A DNA stretch of 64,000 bases from Serratia nevei (GTDB lineage Bacteria; Pseudomonadota; Gammaproteobacteria; Enterobacterales; Enterobacteriaceae). The stretch spans positions 434,001 to 498,000 of the forward strand of contig NZ_CP149940.1 of the NCBI RefSeq assembly GCF_037948395.1, given 5' to 3'. The translations under genes were made by a program, and so were the position numbers. Under the pieces are notes generated by a model. The model saw only the letters and a list, made by a program, of their open reading frames with translations. It searched no databases and was not told the origin of the DNA. Positions within the stretch are counted from its first letter, which is position 1. Each line of letters begins with the position of its first letter. Below, one piece after another: positions 7,595 through 16,238 of this stretch.

Positions 7595-9757
7595 TTAATT
7601 TTTCATGACGTAGCCGTAAGCGCGGTTCCAGCCGTCCTCATCCTGTTGGATATAAACGCCCTGCAATTCCGGCGCGAATCCCGGCAATAAGTTGATACCT
7701 TCTTCCAATGCCAGGAAATAACGCTGCGCGGCGCCGCCCCAAATTTCACCGGGCACGACGCACAGCACGCCCGGCGGATAAGGCAGGGCGCCTTCGGCAG
7801 CGATGCGGCCCTCGGCTTTAGCCAGCGAGACCAATTCCACATTGCCGCGCACGAACTCGGTATTGGCGTCCTGCGGATTCATCACCACGCGCGGGAAATA
7901 ACTTTTGCGGAACATCTCTTTTTGCAGCTCTTTAACGTCGTAGCTGACGTAAAGGTCGTGCATTTCCTGGCACAGCTGGCGGATGGTGTAGTTTTTGTAG
8001 CGCTGCTGGTGGTTTTTATAGACCGCCGGCAGCACCTCGCTGAGCAGGGAGTTCTGCTCGATATGCTTCTCGAAGCGGGCGATCAGGGCCACCAGATGCT
8101 GCATCTTGGCGATGTCTTCCGCCGGCGTCAGCAGGAACAGGATCGAGTTGAGATCGCATTTTTCCGGCACGATGCCGTTTTCGCGCAGGTAGTTGGCCAG
8201 AATGGTCGCCGGGATGCCGAATTCGCTGTAGCTGCCGGTGGCGGTATCGATGCCCGGCGTGGTGAGCAGCAGTTTGCACGGATCGACGAAGTACTGCGAT
8301 TCGGCATAGCCCTCAAAGGCGTGCCATTTTTCGCCGGGCACGAAGTTGAAGAAGCGCAGATCGTTGGCCATCGCCGCGGTGTCATAGGCCTGCCACGGTT
8401 TGCCGTCGATCTGATCCGGCACGAACGGTTTGATCATCGTGCAGGTGTCCAACAGCATTTTGCGCGCTTCGATCCCCACGCGCACACACTCCTGCCACAG
8501 GCGCTGGCCGCTTTTGCCCTCGTGCATCTTGGCATTGACGTCCAGCGCGGCGAACAGCGGATAGAACGGGCTGGTGGAGGCGTGCAGCATAAAGGCGTTG
8601 TTGAAGCGCTTGTGGTTGCAGTAGCGGCTCTGGCCCTTGATGTGCTTATCTTTTTTGTGGATCTGCGAGGTCTGCGAGAAACCGGCCTGCTGTTTGTGCA
8701 CCGACTGGGTGACGATGATGCCGGGATCGTTTTCGTTCAGCTCCAGCAGCAGCGGCGAGCAGTCTTTCATCATCGGAATGAACTGCTCATAGCCCACCCA
8801 GGCGGAGTCGAACAGGATGTAATCGCACAGGTGGCCAATCTTGTCGACCACCTGGCGGGCGTTGTAGATGGTGCCGTCGTAGGTGCCGAGCTGGATGATC
8901 GCCAGGCGGAACGGGCGGGCTTCGTTGGCGCGTTCCGGCGCCACTTCGCGGATCTGTTGGCGCAGGTAGCGTTCGTCGAAGCAGTGCGCGTCGATGCCGC
9001 CGATAAAGCCGAACGGGTTGCGGGCGGTCTCCAGATACACCGGCGTGGCACCGGCCTGGATCAACGCGCCGTGGTGGTTGGATTTATGGTTGTTGCGGTC
9101 GAACAGCACCAGATCGCCGCGCGTCAGCAGGGCGTTGGTCGCCACCTTGTTCGAGGCCGAGGTGCCGTTGAGCACGAAGTAGGTCTTGTCGGCGTTGAAT
9201 ACCTTGGCGGCGTGCTGCTGGGCGGCGCAAGGCGCGCCTTCGTGGATCAACAGATCGCCCAGTTTGACGTCGGCGTTGCACATGTCGGAGCGGAAAAGCG
9301 TTTCGCCGTAGAAGTCGAAGAACTGGCGGCCCGCCGGGTGTTTGCGGAAGAACTCGCCGCCCTGGTGGCCGGGGCAGGCGAAGGTGGCGTTGCCCATTTC
9401 TACGTATTGCGTCAGCGTGTTGAAGAACGGTGGCAGCAGCTCGCTCTCATATTTGGCGGCGGCGGCCTCCAGCTGTTTGCCGTAGAACTGGGTATTCTTG
9501 CCGCACAGCTCAAACACGCCGTGCAGCGCCGGCAGTACGGCGTTATCCAGCTCTTCTTCGCAGCACACGGCGACGAACAGCGGAATGTTCAGGCCGTGCT
9601 CTTCGATGCGCGCCACCATGCCTTGCGCGACGTCGTCTACCGACAGCACGATGGCGGAGACGTCATTAAAATCGCTGTGATGCACATCGACGATGTCGCG
9701 TTCAGTTTCAAAGCAGCCGAGGGTTTGGGTGTTGGCGGCAATTTTTAATTTTTTCAT
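7595..9757 (-). CDS. speF: SpeF, inducible ornithine decarboxylase
   Basis: 720 residues, fold-type I PLP-dependent basic amino-acid decarboxylase. An N-terminal response-regulator-like wing (about 1-110) is followed by the PLP domain, with ACPGHQGGEFFRKHPAG, VLNGTSASNKV, FDSAWVGYEQF and the Schiff-base lysine in TQSVHKQQAGFSQTS. It converts ornithine to putrescine and CO2, consuming a proton. Linkage to potE and to a speFL leader identifies it as the inducible SpeF and not biosynthetic SpeC. ATG 9757 is chosen because GAGAAAA precedes it, whereas the ATG three codons earlier lacks a ribosome site. Expression is expected at low pH with ornithine. Confidence 0.97.
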   Translation of the reverse strand: MKKLKIAANTQTLGCFETERDIVDVHHSDFNDVSAIVLSVDDVAQGMVARIEEHGLNIPLFVAVCCEEELDNAVLPALHGVFELCGKNTQFYGKQLEAAAAKYESELLPPFFNTLTQYVEMGNATFACPGHQGGEFFRKHPAGRQFFDFYGETLFRSDMCNADVKLGDLLIHEGAPCAAQQHAAKVFNADKTYFVLNGTSASNKVATNALLTRGDLVLFDRNNHKSNHHGALIQAGATPVYLETARNPFGFIGGIDAHCFDERYLRQQIREVAPERANEARPFRLAIIQLGTYDGTIYNARQVVDKIGHLCDYILFDSAWVGYEQFIPMMKDCSPLLLELNENDPGIIVTQSVHKQQAGFSQTSQIHKKDKHIKGQSRYCNHKRFNNAFMLHASTSPFYPLFAALDVNAKMHEGKSGQRLWQECVRVGIEARKMLLDTCTMIKPFVPDQIDGKPWQAYDTAAMANDLRFFNFVPGEKWHAFEGYAESQYFVDPCKLLLTTPGIDTATGSYSEFGIPATILANYLRENGIVPEKCDLNSILFLLTPAEDIAKMQHLVALIARFEKHIEQNSLLSEVLPAVYKNHQQRYKNYTIRQLCQEMHDLYVSYDVKELQKEMFRKSYFPRVVMNPQDANTEFVRGNVELVSLAKAEGRIAAEGALPYPPGVLCVVPGEIWGGAAQRYFLALEEGINLLPGFAPELQGVYIQQDEDGWNRAYGYVMKN

Positions 9758-10030
9758 TTTTCTCATTCTTCAGGCAAAGGCAGTCCGCCGGCAAATAATT
9801 CCATTTGCCGTTAACGCCTTCACGAAAATAAAGGTGTGCGAGAACCCAGCGATGCCGAAAGGCATTAACTGTGTTCGTTATTTTATTTAGCTTGGATGCG
9901 CTTGGCCGAAATTAAAAATGAATTGCGTGTCCTTCCCGGTTAGCGAGAAAGAGATATTATCACCGGCGTGCGGAGAATAAATGAAAACGCAATGACACTC
10001 TTGTTAACGGCGTAAGAGCGAGGGGGAGGG
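9758..10030 (-). promoter_or_regulatory. speF leader RNA between speFL and speF
   Basis: 273 bases separate the speFL stop from the speF start, longer than a simple spacer. In E. coli and Salmonella this RNA region holds the Rho-loading and anti-termination structures controlled by ribosome stalling on speFL. I see no intrinsic terminator with a U-run here, which fits Rho-dependent control. The assignment rests on the recognised speFL and on the known operon. Confidence 0.6.
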
Positions 10031-10135
10031 TTATCTGTAGTTGAAGAATGCGAAGCTAAAGCAGCTGCGATGAGCCATCATCATAATATGGGTTGTGCGC
10101 CTGATATGCGCCATTTTGCGGTTATTGTTTTCCAT
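10031..10135 (-). CDS. speFL: SpeFL, ornithine-sensing leader peptide of the speF-potE operon
   Basis: A 34-codon ORF (ATG at 10135, TAA at 10031-10033), exactly the length of E. coli SpeFL. It begins MENNNRKMAHIRRTTHIM; the E. coli peptide begins MENNSRTMPHIRRTTHIM, and shared residues continue (AHR at 21-23, F26, F28, FFN at 30-32, final R34). In E. coli the nascent HIRRTTH region binds ornithine inside the ribosome, arrests translation and prevents Rho termination before speF. AAGGTGG precedes the ATG. A local peculiarity is three consecutive Met codons at 18-20. Recognition is by alignment from memory; the biochemical role in this strain is inference. Confidence 0.93.
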   Translation of the reverse strand: MENNNRKMAHIRRTTHIMMMAHRSCFSFAFFNYR

Positions 10136-10568
10136 TTTCTAATCCACCTTGCTGAGTGAAAAGATGGCGCTATTTTAACGCAAGGTGAGCTAGAAATCGT
10201 GATGAAAGTCACATAAATGCCGGTGTTTATAAATAACTATTCACCTGTTATGCAGTGGGTTGCATAAACAGCGTTCAGGCGGGCTAACAGGCATGTAAAC
10301 GAATTGCTAATCGGTACCGGGGCGGTGCGCTAATTTTGCATGCCGTCAGGATAGGAAAAATAAAATCGCGCGATTAACCGGTTGCATAACGATCAAATAA
10401 ATCCGTCTTGTATTTTTTATGTTATAAATCCGCTTTGGGCTTAAATTAATAAAAATGCATTTATTATGTTTTTATATTCACTTTGGGTTTTTGATGATTA
10501 TCGTTATTTGTGACTCGCCTCAACAACGCAGGGTAAGATGAAGTGAGTGAACAGGGAGGCGAGTAACC
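10136..10568. other. 433-bp AT-rich divergent intergenic region (speFL / yhbP)
   Basis: No protein gene is apparent on either strand. The region is clearly richer in A+T than its surroundings, with runs such as tattttttatgttataaatc and aataaaaatgcatttattatg. It must hold the promoter of the speFL-speF-potE operon on the minus strand and that of yhbP on the plus strand. No operator was identified with confidence. Confidence 0.6.
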
Positions 10569-11009
10569 TTGAATACCCCAGAACAACGGCAGCAGATTGC
10601 GGATTTCATCGGCAAACAACACGTCTTGACGCTGTGCGCCGGCGACGGTCTCGACATGTGGTGCGCCAACTGTTTTTACGTGTTCGACGCCGCGGCGATG
10701 GCGCTGTGGCTGATGACCGAACCGCACACCCGCCACGGCGGGCTGATGCTGAACAACGGCCGGGTGGTCGGCACCATCGCGCCGAAGCCGAAAAGCATCG
10801 CGCTGATCCGCGGCGTGCAGTATCGCGCCGAGGCGGTGCTGCTGAGCGGCGAAGAAGCCGAGGCGGCGCGCGCGCGTTACTGCAAGCGTTTCCCGATCGC
10901 CAGGGCGATGAAAGCCTCGGTTTGGCGGCTGGATCTGCACGAGGTGAAGATGACCGACAACACCCTCGGCTTCGGCAAGAAGCTGCATTGGGCGCGGTCT
11001 ATACTTTAA
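10569..11009 (+). CDS. yhbP: YhbP, UPF0306 family protein
   Basis: 146 residues, close to E. coli YhbP (147). Shared landmarks are the N-terminal [32 protein letters not shown] and the closing [13 protein letters not shown]. The family resembles flavin/heme-binding split-barrel proteins (pyridoxamine-phosphate oxidase-like fold), but no reaction is established. The only suitably placed start is TTG at 10569, about 10 bases after GGGAGG; the rare initiator may limit expression. It is followed 30 bases later by yraR on the same strand. Confidence 0.88.
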   Translation: MNTPEQRQQIADFIGKQHVLTLCAGDGLDMWCANCFYVFDAAAMALWLMTEPHTRHGGLMLNNGRVVGTIAPKPKSIALIRGVQYRAEAVLLSGEEAEAARARYCKRFPIARAMKASVWRLDLHEVKMTDNTLGFGKKLHWARSIL

Positions 11010-11039
11010 GTCGACGTATTGATTACAACGGGAGATTGC

Positions 11040-11672
11040 ATGGCGCGAGCACTGTTAGTCGGCGCAACCGGGCTGGTGGGGCGCGAGTTGCTGCAGCTGT
11101 TGCAAAGCGATCCGCAGATAACGGCCATCGTGGCGCCGACGCGCACGCCGCTGCCGCCGCACGGCAAGCTGACCAACCCGGTCGGCGATGCGCTGTTCGA
11201 ACTGCTGAGTAGTCTGCAGCAGCCGGTCGATCTGGTGTTCTGCTGCCTGGGCACCACCCGCCGGGCGGCGGGTAGCGCCGATGCCTTCCGCTACGTCGAT
11301 TATCAACTGGTGGTGGAGAGCGCGCTGACCGGCCGCCGCTTGGGGGCGCAGCACTGTCTGGTGGTGAGCGCGCTGGGCGCCAACGCGGATTCCACCTTCC
11401 TGTATAACCGCACCAAAGGCGAGATGGAGCAGGCGCTGCGCGAACAGCACTGGCCGCGCCTGACGCTGGTGCGGCCTTCCATGTTGGTGGGGGATCGCCC
11501 TGCGCCGCGCCTGATGGAGCGCCTCACGCTGCCGCTGTTCAGGCTGCTGCCCGGCAAATGGCGCGCCGTTTCCGCCAAAGACGTGGCGCAAACGCTGCTG
11601 CAGCAGGCGTTTACGCCGGGCGAAGGGGTCAGGGTGCTGGAGTCGGATCGGCTGCACTGCTACCGAGGCTGA
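11040..11672 (+). CDS. yraR: YraR-like NAD(P)-binding short-chain (NmrA/SDR-type) protein
   Basis: 210 residues with an N-terminal Rossmann nucleotide-binding motif (LLVGATGLVGRELLQLL, residues 5-21), VFCCLGTTRRAAGS and VVSALGANADSTFLYNRTKGEME, which carries the YxxxK-like pair. This is the atypical SDR group of oxidoreductase-like proteins that includes E. coli YraR. ATG 11040 is preferred to an earlier in-frame ATG because GGGAG lies 6 bases upstream. Its last 44 bases overlap the convergent phnP gene. No substrate is known. Confidence 0.85.
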   Translation: MARALLVGATGLVGRELLQLLQSDPQITAIVAPTRTPLPPHGKLTNPVGDALFELLSSLQQPVDLVFCCLGTTRRAAGSADAFRYVDYQLVVESALTGRRLGAQHCLVVSALGANADSTFLYNRTKGEMEQALREQHWPRLTLVRPSMLVGDRPAPRLMERLTLPLFRLLPGKWRAVSAKDVAQTLLQQAFTPGEGVRVLESDRLHCYRG

Positions 11673-12411
11673 CGCTGAGGTGGTCGAACGCCAGCTCCAG
11701 CCCGGCGGGCAGTTCGTTGTCCAACAGCCACAGATCGAGATGATGGCTGATGTGCGTCAGCAGCGTGCGTTTGGGCTGCAGCAACCGCTGCGTCTCCTGC
11801 GCGCGGGTCAGGTCATTGTGGTTGCGCGGCGCCTGCGGCTGTGGCGGCAGGCTGCAATCGAGCACCAGCAGATCCAGCGCCACGTTTTGCAGATAGTCGG
11901 CGGTGGCCGGCGGCAGGCCGACGGTGTCGGTCAGGTAGGCCAGCGCAGCGCCCGCCGCCTGGATCAGATAGCCGTGGGTCAGCTTGGAGTGTTGCAGCGG
12001 CAGCGGGGTGATGCGCATGCCGCCCAGCTCGACGGTGGCAAAGGGCGCCAGCGGCGGCTGAAACGCCAGAATGCCGGGGTGTTTGAACAGATCGTCGCAG
12101 CCCTGTTCATCCGGCGGGCCATACACCGGAATAGAATTTCCGCACCCCCAACGCAAAGGAAATAACCCCTGAACGTGATCCATGTGGTAATGTGTCAGTA
12201 AAAAACGTTGAATTTGCCCCGCCGAAAATCGCCGCTCCAAAGCCGGTAATCCCGCATCCAATAAGGTCGTTTCCCCCTGATAGTTAAGCATGGCGCTGCA
12301 CGCTCGCCGTCGAAATGCCGGCTCGCGCCGCGCCCGTTGGCAGATCAGGCAGTCGCAGCCGAACACCGGCACTTGCTGCGCGCCGCCGGTGCCGAGAAAG
12401 GTCAGTTGCAT
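11629..12411 (-). CDS. phnP: PhnP, phosphoribosyl 1,2-cyclic phosphate phosphodiesterase
   Basis: 260 residues of the metallo-beta-lactamase fold. The N-terminal FLGTGGAQQVPVFGCDCLICQ has the structural-zinc cysteines (CDCLIC), and THYHMDHVQG is the HxHxDH metal motif at about residue 73. YLTDTVG and THISHH provide further metal ligands. PhnP opens the cyclic phosphate formed by the carbon-phosphorus lyase to give ribose 1,5-bisphosphate for PhnN. It is the last gene of the phn operon and its 3' end overlaps yraR by 44 bases. Confidence 0.95.
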   Translation of the reverse strand: MQLTFLGTGGAQQVPVFGCDCLICQRARREPAFRRRACSAMLNYQGETTLLDAGLPALERRFSAGQIQRFLLTHYHMDHVQGLFPLRWGCGNSIPVYGPPDEQGCDDLFKHPGILAFQPPLAPFATVELGGMRITPLPLQHSKLTHGYLIQAAGAALAYLTDTVGLPPATADYLQNVALDLLVLDCSLPPQPQAPRNHNDLTRAQETQRLLQPKRTLLTHISHHLDLWLLDNELPAGLELAFDHLSVSLGSSAADPTPAP

Positions 12412-12424
12412 CGCTCCCCCTCCG

Positions 12425-13027
12425 TTAAAGGTATTTCTCCGCGAAGCGGTTGATGTCGCGAAAATCTGCCAGCCGCGCCTGCAGCGTGGCGTGATCCCAG
12501 TGCCACCACTGGCTGCGTTCGATGCGTTCTATCAGCGCGTCGTCAAAGCGCATGCCGATCTTCTTGGCCGCCACGCCGGCGACGATGCTGTAAGGCTCCA
12601 CGTCCTTGGTGACCACCGCCGCGCTGCCGATCACCGCGCCGTTGCCGACGCTGACGCCCGGCATCAGAATGGCGTTATGGCCGATCCACACGTCGTGGCC
12701 GACGGTGACGTGGTGCTCGCGCCGCCAGTCGAAGAACGCCGCGTCGTCTTCCCCCAGCCCGTATTCAGAGGCGCGGTAGGTAAAGTGGTGCTGCGCGATG
12801 CGCTGGTAGGTCGGGTGGTTGCCGGGATTGATGCGCGCATAGGAGGCGATGGAGACGAACTTGCCGATAGTGGCGTAAAAAATCTGGTTGTGCCCGGCGG
12901 TGTAGGAGTAGTCCCCCATCTCCACCTCTTCCAGGATCGCATCGTCGGCCAGATGCACATACTGGCCGAGCCGGGTGCGGTTAAGGGTCACGTTGTCGCC
13001 GATTTTCGGCTGGGCAAAGTCGTTCAT
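12425..13027 (-). CDS. Phosphonate-metabolism hexapeptide-repeat acyltransferase
   Basis: 200 residues, left-handed beta-helix (hexapeptide) acetyltransferase. Repeats are clear in VTVGHDVWIGHNAILMPGVSVGNGAVIGSAAVVTKDV, with the catalytic-type histidine of VWIGHNA. Members of this transferase group occur in many phn operons next to phnN and are thought to act on aminoalkylphosphonates or a pathway intermediate, though their substrate is unproven. It overlaps phnN by ATGA and occupies the place of GNAT-type phnO in the E. coli operon. Start MNDFAQPKIGDNV is chosen from that overlap; the frame upstream only repeats phnN antisense or shifted sequence. Confidence 0.88.
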   Translation of the reverse strand: MNDFAQPKIGDNVTLNRTRLGQYVHLADDAILEEVEMGDYSYTAGHNQIFYATIGKFVSIASYARINPGNHPTYQRIAQHHFTYRASEYGLGEDDAAFFDWRREHHVTVGHDVWIGHNAILMPGVSVGNGAVIGSAAVVTKDVEPYSIVAGVAAKKIGMRFDDALIERIERSQWWHWDHATLQARLADFRDINRFAEKYL

Positions 13028-13593
13028 GGCGTCGCATCCTGAGCTTGTCGGGTAGGGGTGGGCAGCAGCGCCAGCAGCGCCGCCAGGGTGTCGTCGAGTG
13101 GGCCATCGTTGTGCAGCACCCGGCAGCCGGCGGGCAGACTCTGCTGATATTCTGCCGCCCGCGCCAGCCGCTGCTCGATCTGTTCGGCGCTTTCTCGCCC
13201 GCGATCCTGCAGGCGCCGGCGCAGGATCCCGGTGCTGACCTGCAGGCACACCGGCAGCAGCTGCGCACCATAGCGCTGCTGCGCCTGCGGCAGGTGGGCG
13301 CGCGAACCGTTGACCGCCACGTCGATCCCCTGCAGCAGCCAAAGATCCACCTCGATCCCGAACGCATAGCGCTGCTGGTGCGCCTGCCAGTCGAGCGCGA
13401 ACAACCCCTTGGCGCGGCGGCGCAGAAATTCCGGTTCGCTCAGCGCGATGTGATTCTCGCAGCCGGCGTCCGCCGGCCGGGTGATGTAACGGTGCGCCAC
13501 CAGCGGCGCGCGGTCGGCGTCGGCCCGCAACGCGGCCAGCAGGCTGTCCTTGCCTGCGCCGGAAGGCCCCATCAGGTAGATGAGCCGCGCCAT
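13024..13593 (-). CDS. phnN: PhnN, ribose 1,5-bisphosphate phosphokinase
   Basis: 189 residues, P-loop kinase related to guanylate kinase. Walker A GPSGAGKDSLL is at residues 9-19, followed by VAHRYITRPADAG. It phosphorylates ribose 1,5-bisphosphate to PRPP, returning phosphonate-derived pentose to central metabolism. The ATG shares one base with the phnM stop (TGATG), supporting start 13593 over in-frame upstream codons. Confidence 0.95.
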   Translation of the reverse strand: MARLIYLMGPSGAGKDSLLAALRADADRAPLVAHRYITRPADAGCENHIALSEPEFLRRRAKGLFALDWQAHQQRYAFGIEVDLWLLQGIDVAVNGSRAHLPQAQQRYGAQLLPVCLQVSTGILRRRLQDRGRESAEQIEQRLARAAEYQQSLPAGCRVLHNDGPLDDTLAALLALLPTPTRQAQDATP

Positions 13594-14729
13594 CAGAACA
13601 CCTGCCTGCCCTGGCGCCACACGTTCTGCACGTAAACGTGCTCGCCGTGCGGCCGCGCCAGCACCAGATCCGCCCGCAGCCCTTCGGCGAGGGTGCCGCG
13701 ATCCTGCAGATCCAGCGCCCGCGCCGGGTTGCGGGTGATCATGCGCACCGCCTGGGGCAGATCGTAGGCGTTGCGCTCGTCCGCCGCGAGGCGAAACGCC
13801 GCGTCCAGCAGGCTGGCCGGGTAATAATCGGAAGAGAGAATATCCAGCACCCCCAGCGCCGCCAGGTGGTGCGCCGCCACGTTGCCGGAGTGAGAACCGC
13901 CGCGCACGATGTTCGGCGCGCCCATCAGCACCTGCAGGCCCTGCTGGTGCGAGGCGCGGGCGGCCGCCTCGGTGGTGGGGAACTCGGCAATGGCGCTGCC
14001 CAGCGCGCAGGACTCGGCCACGTGTGCGGCGGTGGCGTCGTCATGGCTGGCCAGCGAGATGCGGCGCGCGCGGCAGTGGGCGGCGATCGCCTCGCGGTTC
14101 GGCGCTGCCCAGCGGGCGGACAGGGCGACCTGCTGCTCCTCGTACTCGCTCATCTGCTGGTCGTTGAGGTGATATTTACCCTGATAATATTCGCGGTATT
14201 TTTCGCGCGAGGCGAACTGGCGCTGGCCCGGCGAGTGGTCCATCAGCGACACCAGCGACACGCCCGGCTTGTCCATCAGCTGTTCGAACAGCGGCAGGGT
14301 GCTCTCGTGCGGCAGCTCGCAGCGCAGGTGCAGCCGGTGCTCGGCGCGGTTCACCCCGGCGCGCTGGCTGTGGATCACTGCGTCGATCATCTTCTGCAGG
14401 TTTTCCAGCCGGTGGCCGCCGTCGCGCACGTCGCCGATCGCCACCGCGTCCAGTACCGTGGTGATGCCGTTGGCCACCATCAGCGCGTCGTGGCTGCTCA
14501 TCGCCGAATGGGCCGGCCAGTCAACGTTCGGGCGCGGGGTAAAGAACTTGTCCAGGTTGTCGGTATGCAGCTCGATCAGCCCCGGCAGCAGCCAGCCGCC
14601 GTCGCCGTCCAGCGCCTGCGGCAGCCGGCTCGGGCCGTCGGCGAAGCTGCGGATCACGCCGTCCTGCATCTCCAGCGAGCCTTGCACCACCTGGTCATCC
14701 AGCACCAGCTTAACGTTATTGACGATCAT
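13593..14729 (-). CDS. phnM: PhnM, alpha-D-ribose 1-methylphosphonate 5-triphosphate diphosphatase
   Basis: 378 residues, amidohydrolase superfamily. LLPGLIELHTDNLDKFFTPRP gives the first metal histidine in the PhnM-specific HTDN form; SLVSLMDHSPGQRQF, ASHDDAT and LSSDYYPASLL provide further metal or family motifs. It removes pyrophosphate from the 5-triphosphate to give the substrate of PhnJ. It sits between phnL and phnN with one-base overlaps on both sides. Confidence 0.96.
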   Translation of the reverse strand: MIVNNVKLVLDDQVVQGSLEMQDGVIRSFADGPSRLPQALDGDGGWLLPGLIELHTDNLDKFFTPRPNVDWPAHSAMSSHDALMVANGITTVLDAVAIGDVRDGGHRLENLQKMIDAVIHSQRAGVNRAEHRLHLRCELPHESTLPLFEQLMDKPGVSLVSLMDHSPGQRQFASREKYREYYQGKYHLNDQQMSEYEEQQVALSARWAAPNREAIAAHCRARRISLASHDDATAAHVAESCALGSAIAEFPTTEAAARASHQQGLQVLMGAPNIVRGGSHSGNVAAHHLAALGVLDILSSDYYPASLLDAAFRLAADERNAYDLPQAVRMITRNPARALDLQDRGTLAEGLRADLVLARPHGEHVYVQNVWRQGRQVF

Positions 14730-15433
14730 CAGAGGGCCTCCAGCGCCTGCGGCGCCTGCATGTCATAAAGCCGGTCGGCGACCTGTTGGCGGACGCCTTC
14801 ATCGTGAAAAATGCCGACGATCGCCGCGCCGCGCGCCTTGGCGCGTTCGATAAGCTGCACCACCGCCGCGCTGTTGCGGCTGTCGAGCGAGGCGGTCGGT
14901 TCATCCAGCAACAGAATGGGGTAATCGACGATAAAGCCGCGCGCGATGTTCACCCGCTGCTGCTCGCCGCCGGAGAAGGTGGACGGCGCCAGCGGCCACA
15001 GGCGCTGCGGCACGTTGAGCGCAGCGAGCAGCGCTTCGGCGCGTTCGCGGCACTCGGCGCGCTCGACGCCCTGTTCCAGCAACGGCTGCATCACCACCTC
15101 CAGCGCGCTGATGCGCGGGATCACCCGCAGGAACTGGCTGACCCAGCCCAGCGTATGGCGGCGCACCGCCAGAATTTGGCGCGCGTCGGCGCTGACCATG
15201 TCCAGCCAGTCGCCCTGGTGGTTGATCCAGATATGGCCGCTGTCCGGCAGGTAATTGGCGTACAGCGAGCGCAGCAGGGTGGATTTGCCGCTGCCGGAGT
15301 GGCCGTGCAGCACCACGCATTCGCCGCCGTGGACCGTCAGGTTGGCGTCGTGCAGCACCGGCAGGCGGGTGCCGTACTGCTGGTGCAGCACAAAGGTTTT
15401 ACTGAGATGTTCAACTCGGATTTGCATAGTCAT
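14729..15433 (-). CDS. phnL: PhnL, ABC-type ATPase of the carbon-phosphorus lyase core
   Basis: 234 residues. Walker [10 protein letters not shown] is near residues 44-52, the ABC signature appears as [15 protein letters not shown], Walker B as [12 protein letters not shown] and the switch histidine in VGIFHDEG. PhnL is a nucleotide-binding protein that joins the C-P lyase machinery and not an importer. ATG 15433 lies 9 bases after AAGG; a second ATG two codons later is possible. It is separated from phnK by only 16 bases. Confidence 0.95.
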   Translation of the reverse strand: MTMQIRVEHLSKTFVLHQQYGTRLPVLHDANLTVHGGECVVLHGHSGSGKSTLLRSLYANYLPDSGHIWINHQGDWLDMVSADARQILAVRRHTLGWVSQFLRVIPRISALEVVMQPLLEQGVERAECRERAEALLAALNVPQRLWPLAPSTFSGGEQQRVNIARGFIVDYPILLLDEPTASLDSRNSAAVVQLIERAKARGAAIVGIFHDEGVRQQVADRLYDMQAPQALEAL

Positions 15434-15449
15434 CTGTTATCGCCTTGGG

Positions 15450-16238
15450 TTACGACAGCACCGAAGAAACCAGCAGCTGGGTGTAGGGATGGTGCGGATC
15501 GTCCAGCACCCGGTCGGTCAGGCCGCTCTCCACCACTTCGCCCTGTTTCATCACCAGCAGGCGGTGGGCCAGCAGCCGCGCCACGCCGAGATCGTGGGTG
15601 ACGATCACCGCCGCCAGCTGCATTTCCACCACCAGATTGCGCAGCAGATCGAGCAGGCGCGCCTGCACCGACACGTCCAGCCCGCCGGTCGGCTCATCCA
15701 TAAACACCAGTTTGGGGTGGGTGACCAGGTTGCGGGCGATCTGCAGCCGCTGCTGCATGCCGCCGGAGAAGGTGGTCGGCAGATCGTCGAGGCGCGACAG
15801 CGGGATTTCGACGTCTTCCAGCCACTGGCCGGCCTGGCGGCGAATGTCGCCATAGTGGCGCTGGCCGATGGCCATCAGCCGCTCGCCGATGTTGCCGCCG
15901 GCGGAGACCTGCGGCCGCAGCCCGTCGAGCGGGTGCTGGTGCACCACGCCCCAGTCGGTGCGCAGCAGGCGGCGGCGATCGCTCTCCGCCATGGCGTACA
16001 GATCCTGTTCCTGGCCCGCCTGCGGGCGGTAAAGGATCTGCCCGCGCTGCGGCGCCAGCCGCGCCGAGATCGATTTCAGCAGCGTGGTTTTGCCGGAGCC
16101 GGATTCGCCGACGATGCCCAGCACTTCACCGGGGTAGATGTCGAACGACACGTCGCTGAAGCCCTTGCCGGGGGCGTACAGGTGGGTAAGCCGGTTCACC
16201 GACAGCAGCGGAGTGGTGCTCAAAGGGGTGGAAGTCAT
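15450..16238 (-). CDS. phnK: PhnK, ABC-type ATPase of the carbon-phosphorus lyase complex
   Basis: 262 residues with Walker A GESGSGKTT, signature TFSGGMQQRLQIARN, Walker B LVFMDEPTGGLD and VTHDLGVARLLAHR, resembling oligopeptide-type ATPases, as PhnK does. Known PhnK binds the PhnGHIJ core through PhnJ. The ATG overlaps the phnJ stop (TGATG), which fixes the start at 16238; the longer frame upstream overlaps phnJ. Confidence 0.95.
   Translation of the reverse strand: MTSTPLSTTPLLSVNRLTHLYAPGKGFSDVSFDIYPGEVLGIVGESGSGKTTLLKSISARLAPQRGQILYRPQAGQEQDLYAMAESDRRRLLRTDWGVVHQHPLDGLRPQVSAGGNIGERLMAIGQRHYGDIRRQAGQWLEDVEIPLSRLDDLPTTFSGGMQQRLQIARNLVTHPKLVFMDEPTGGLDVSVQARLLDLLRNLVVEMQLAAVIVTHDLGVARLLAHRLLVMKQGEVVESGLTDRVLDDPHHPYTQLLVSSVLS

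Noticed and set aside
7922..9748. 608-codon plus-strand frame opposite speF
   Set aside because: Shadow of speF with no ribosome site and no recognisable domain.
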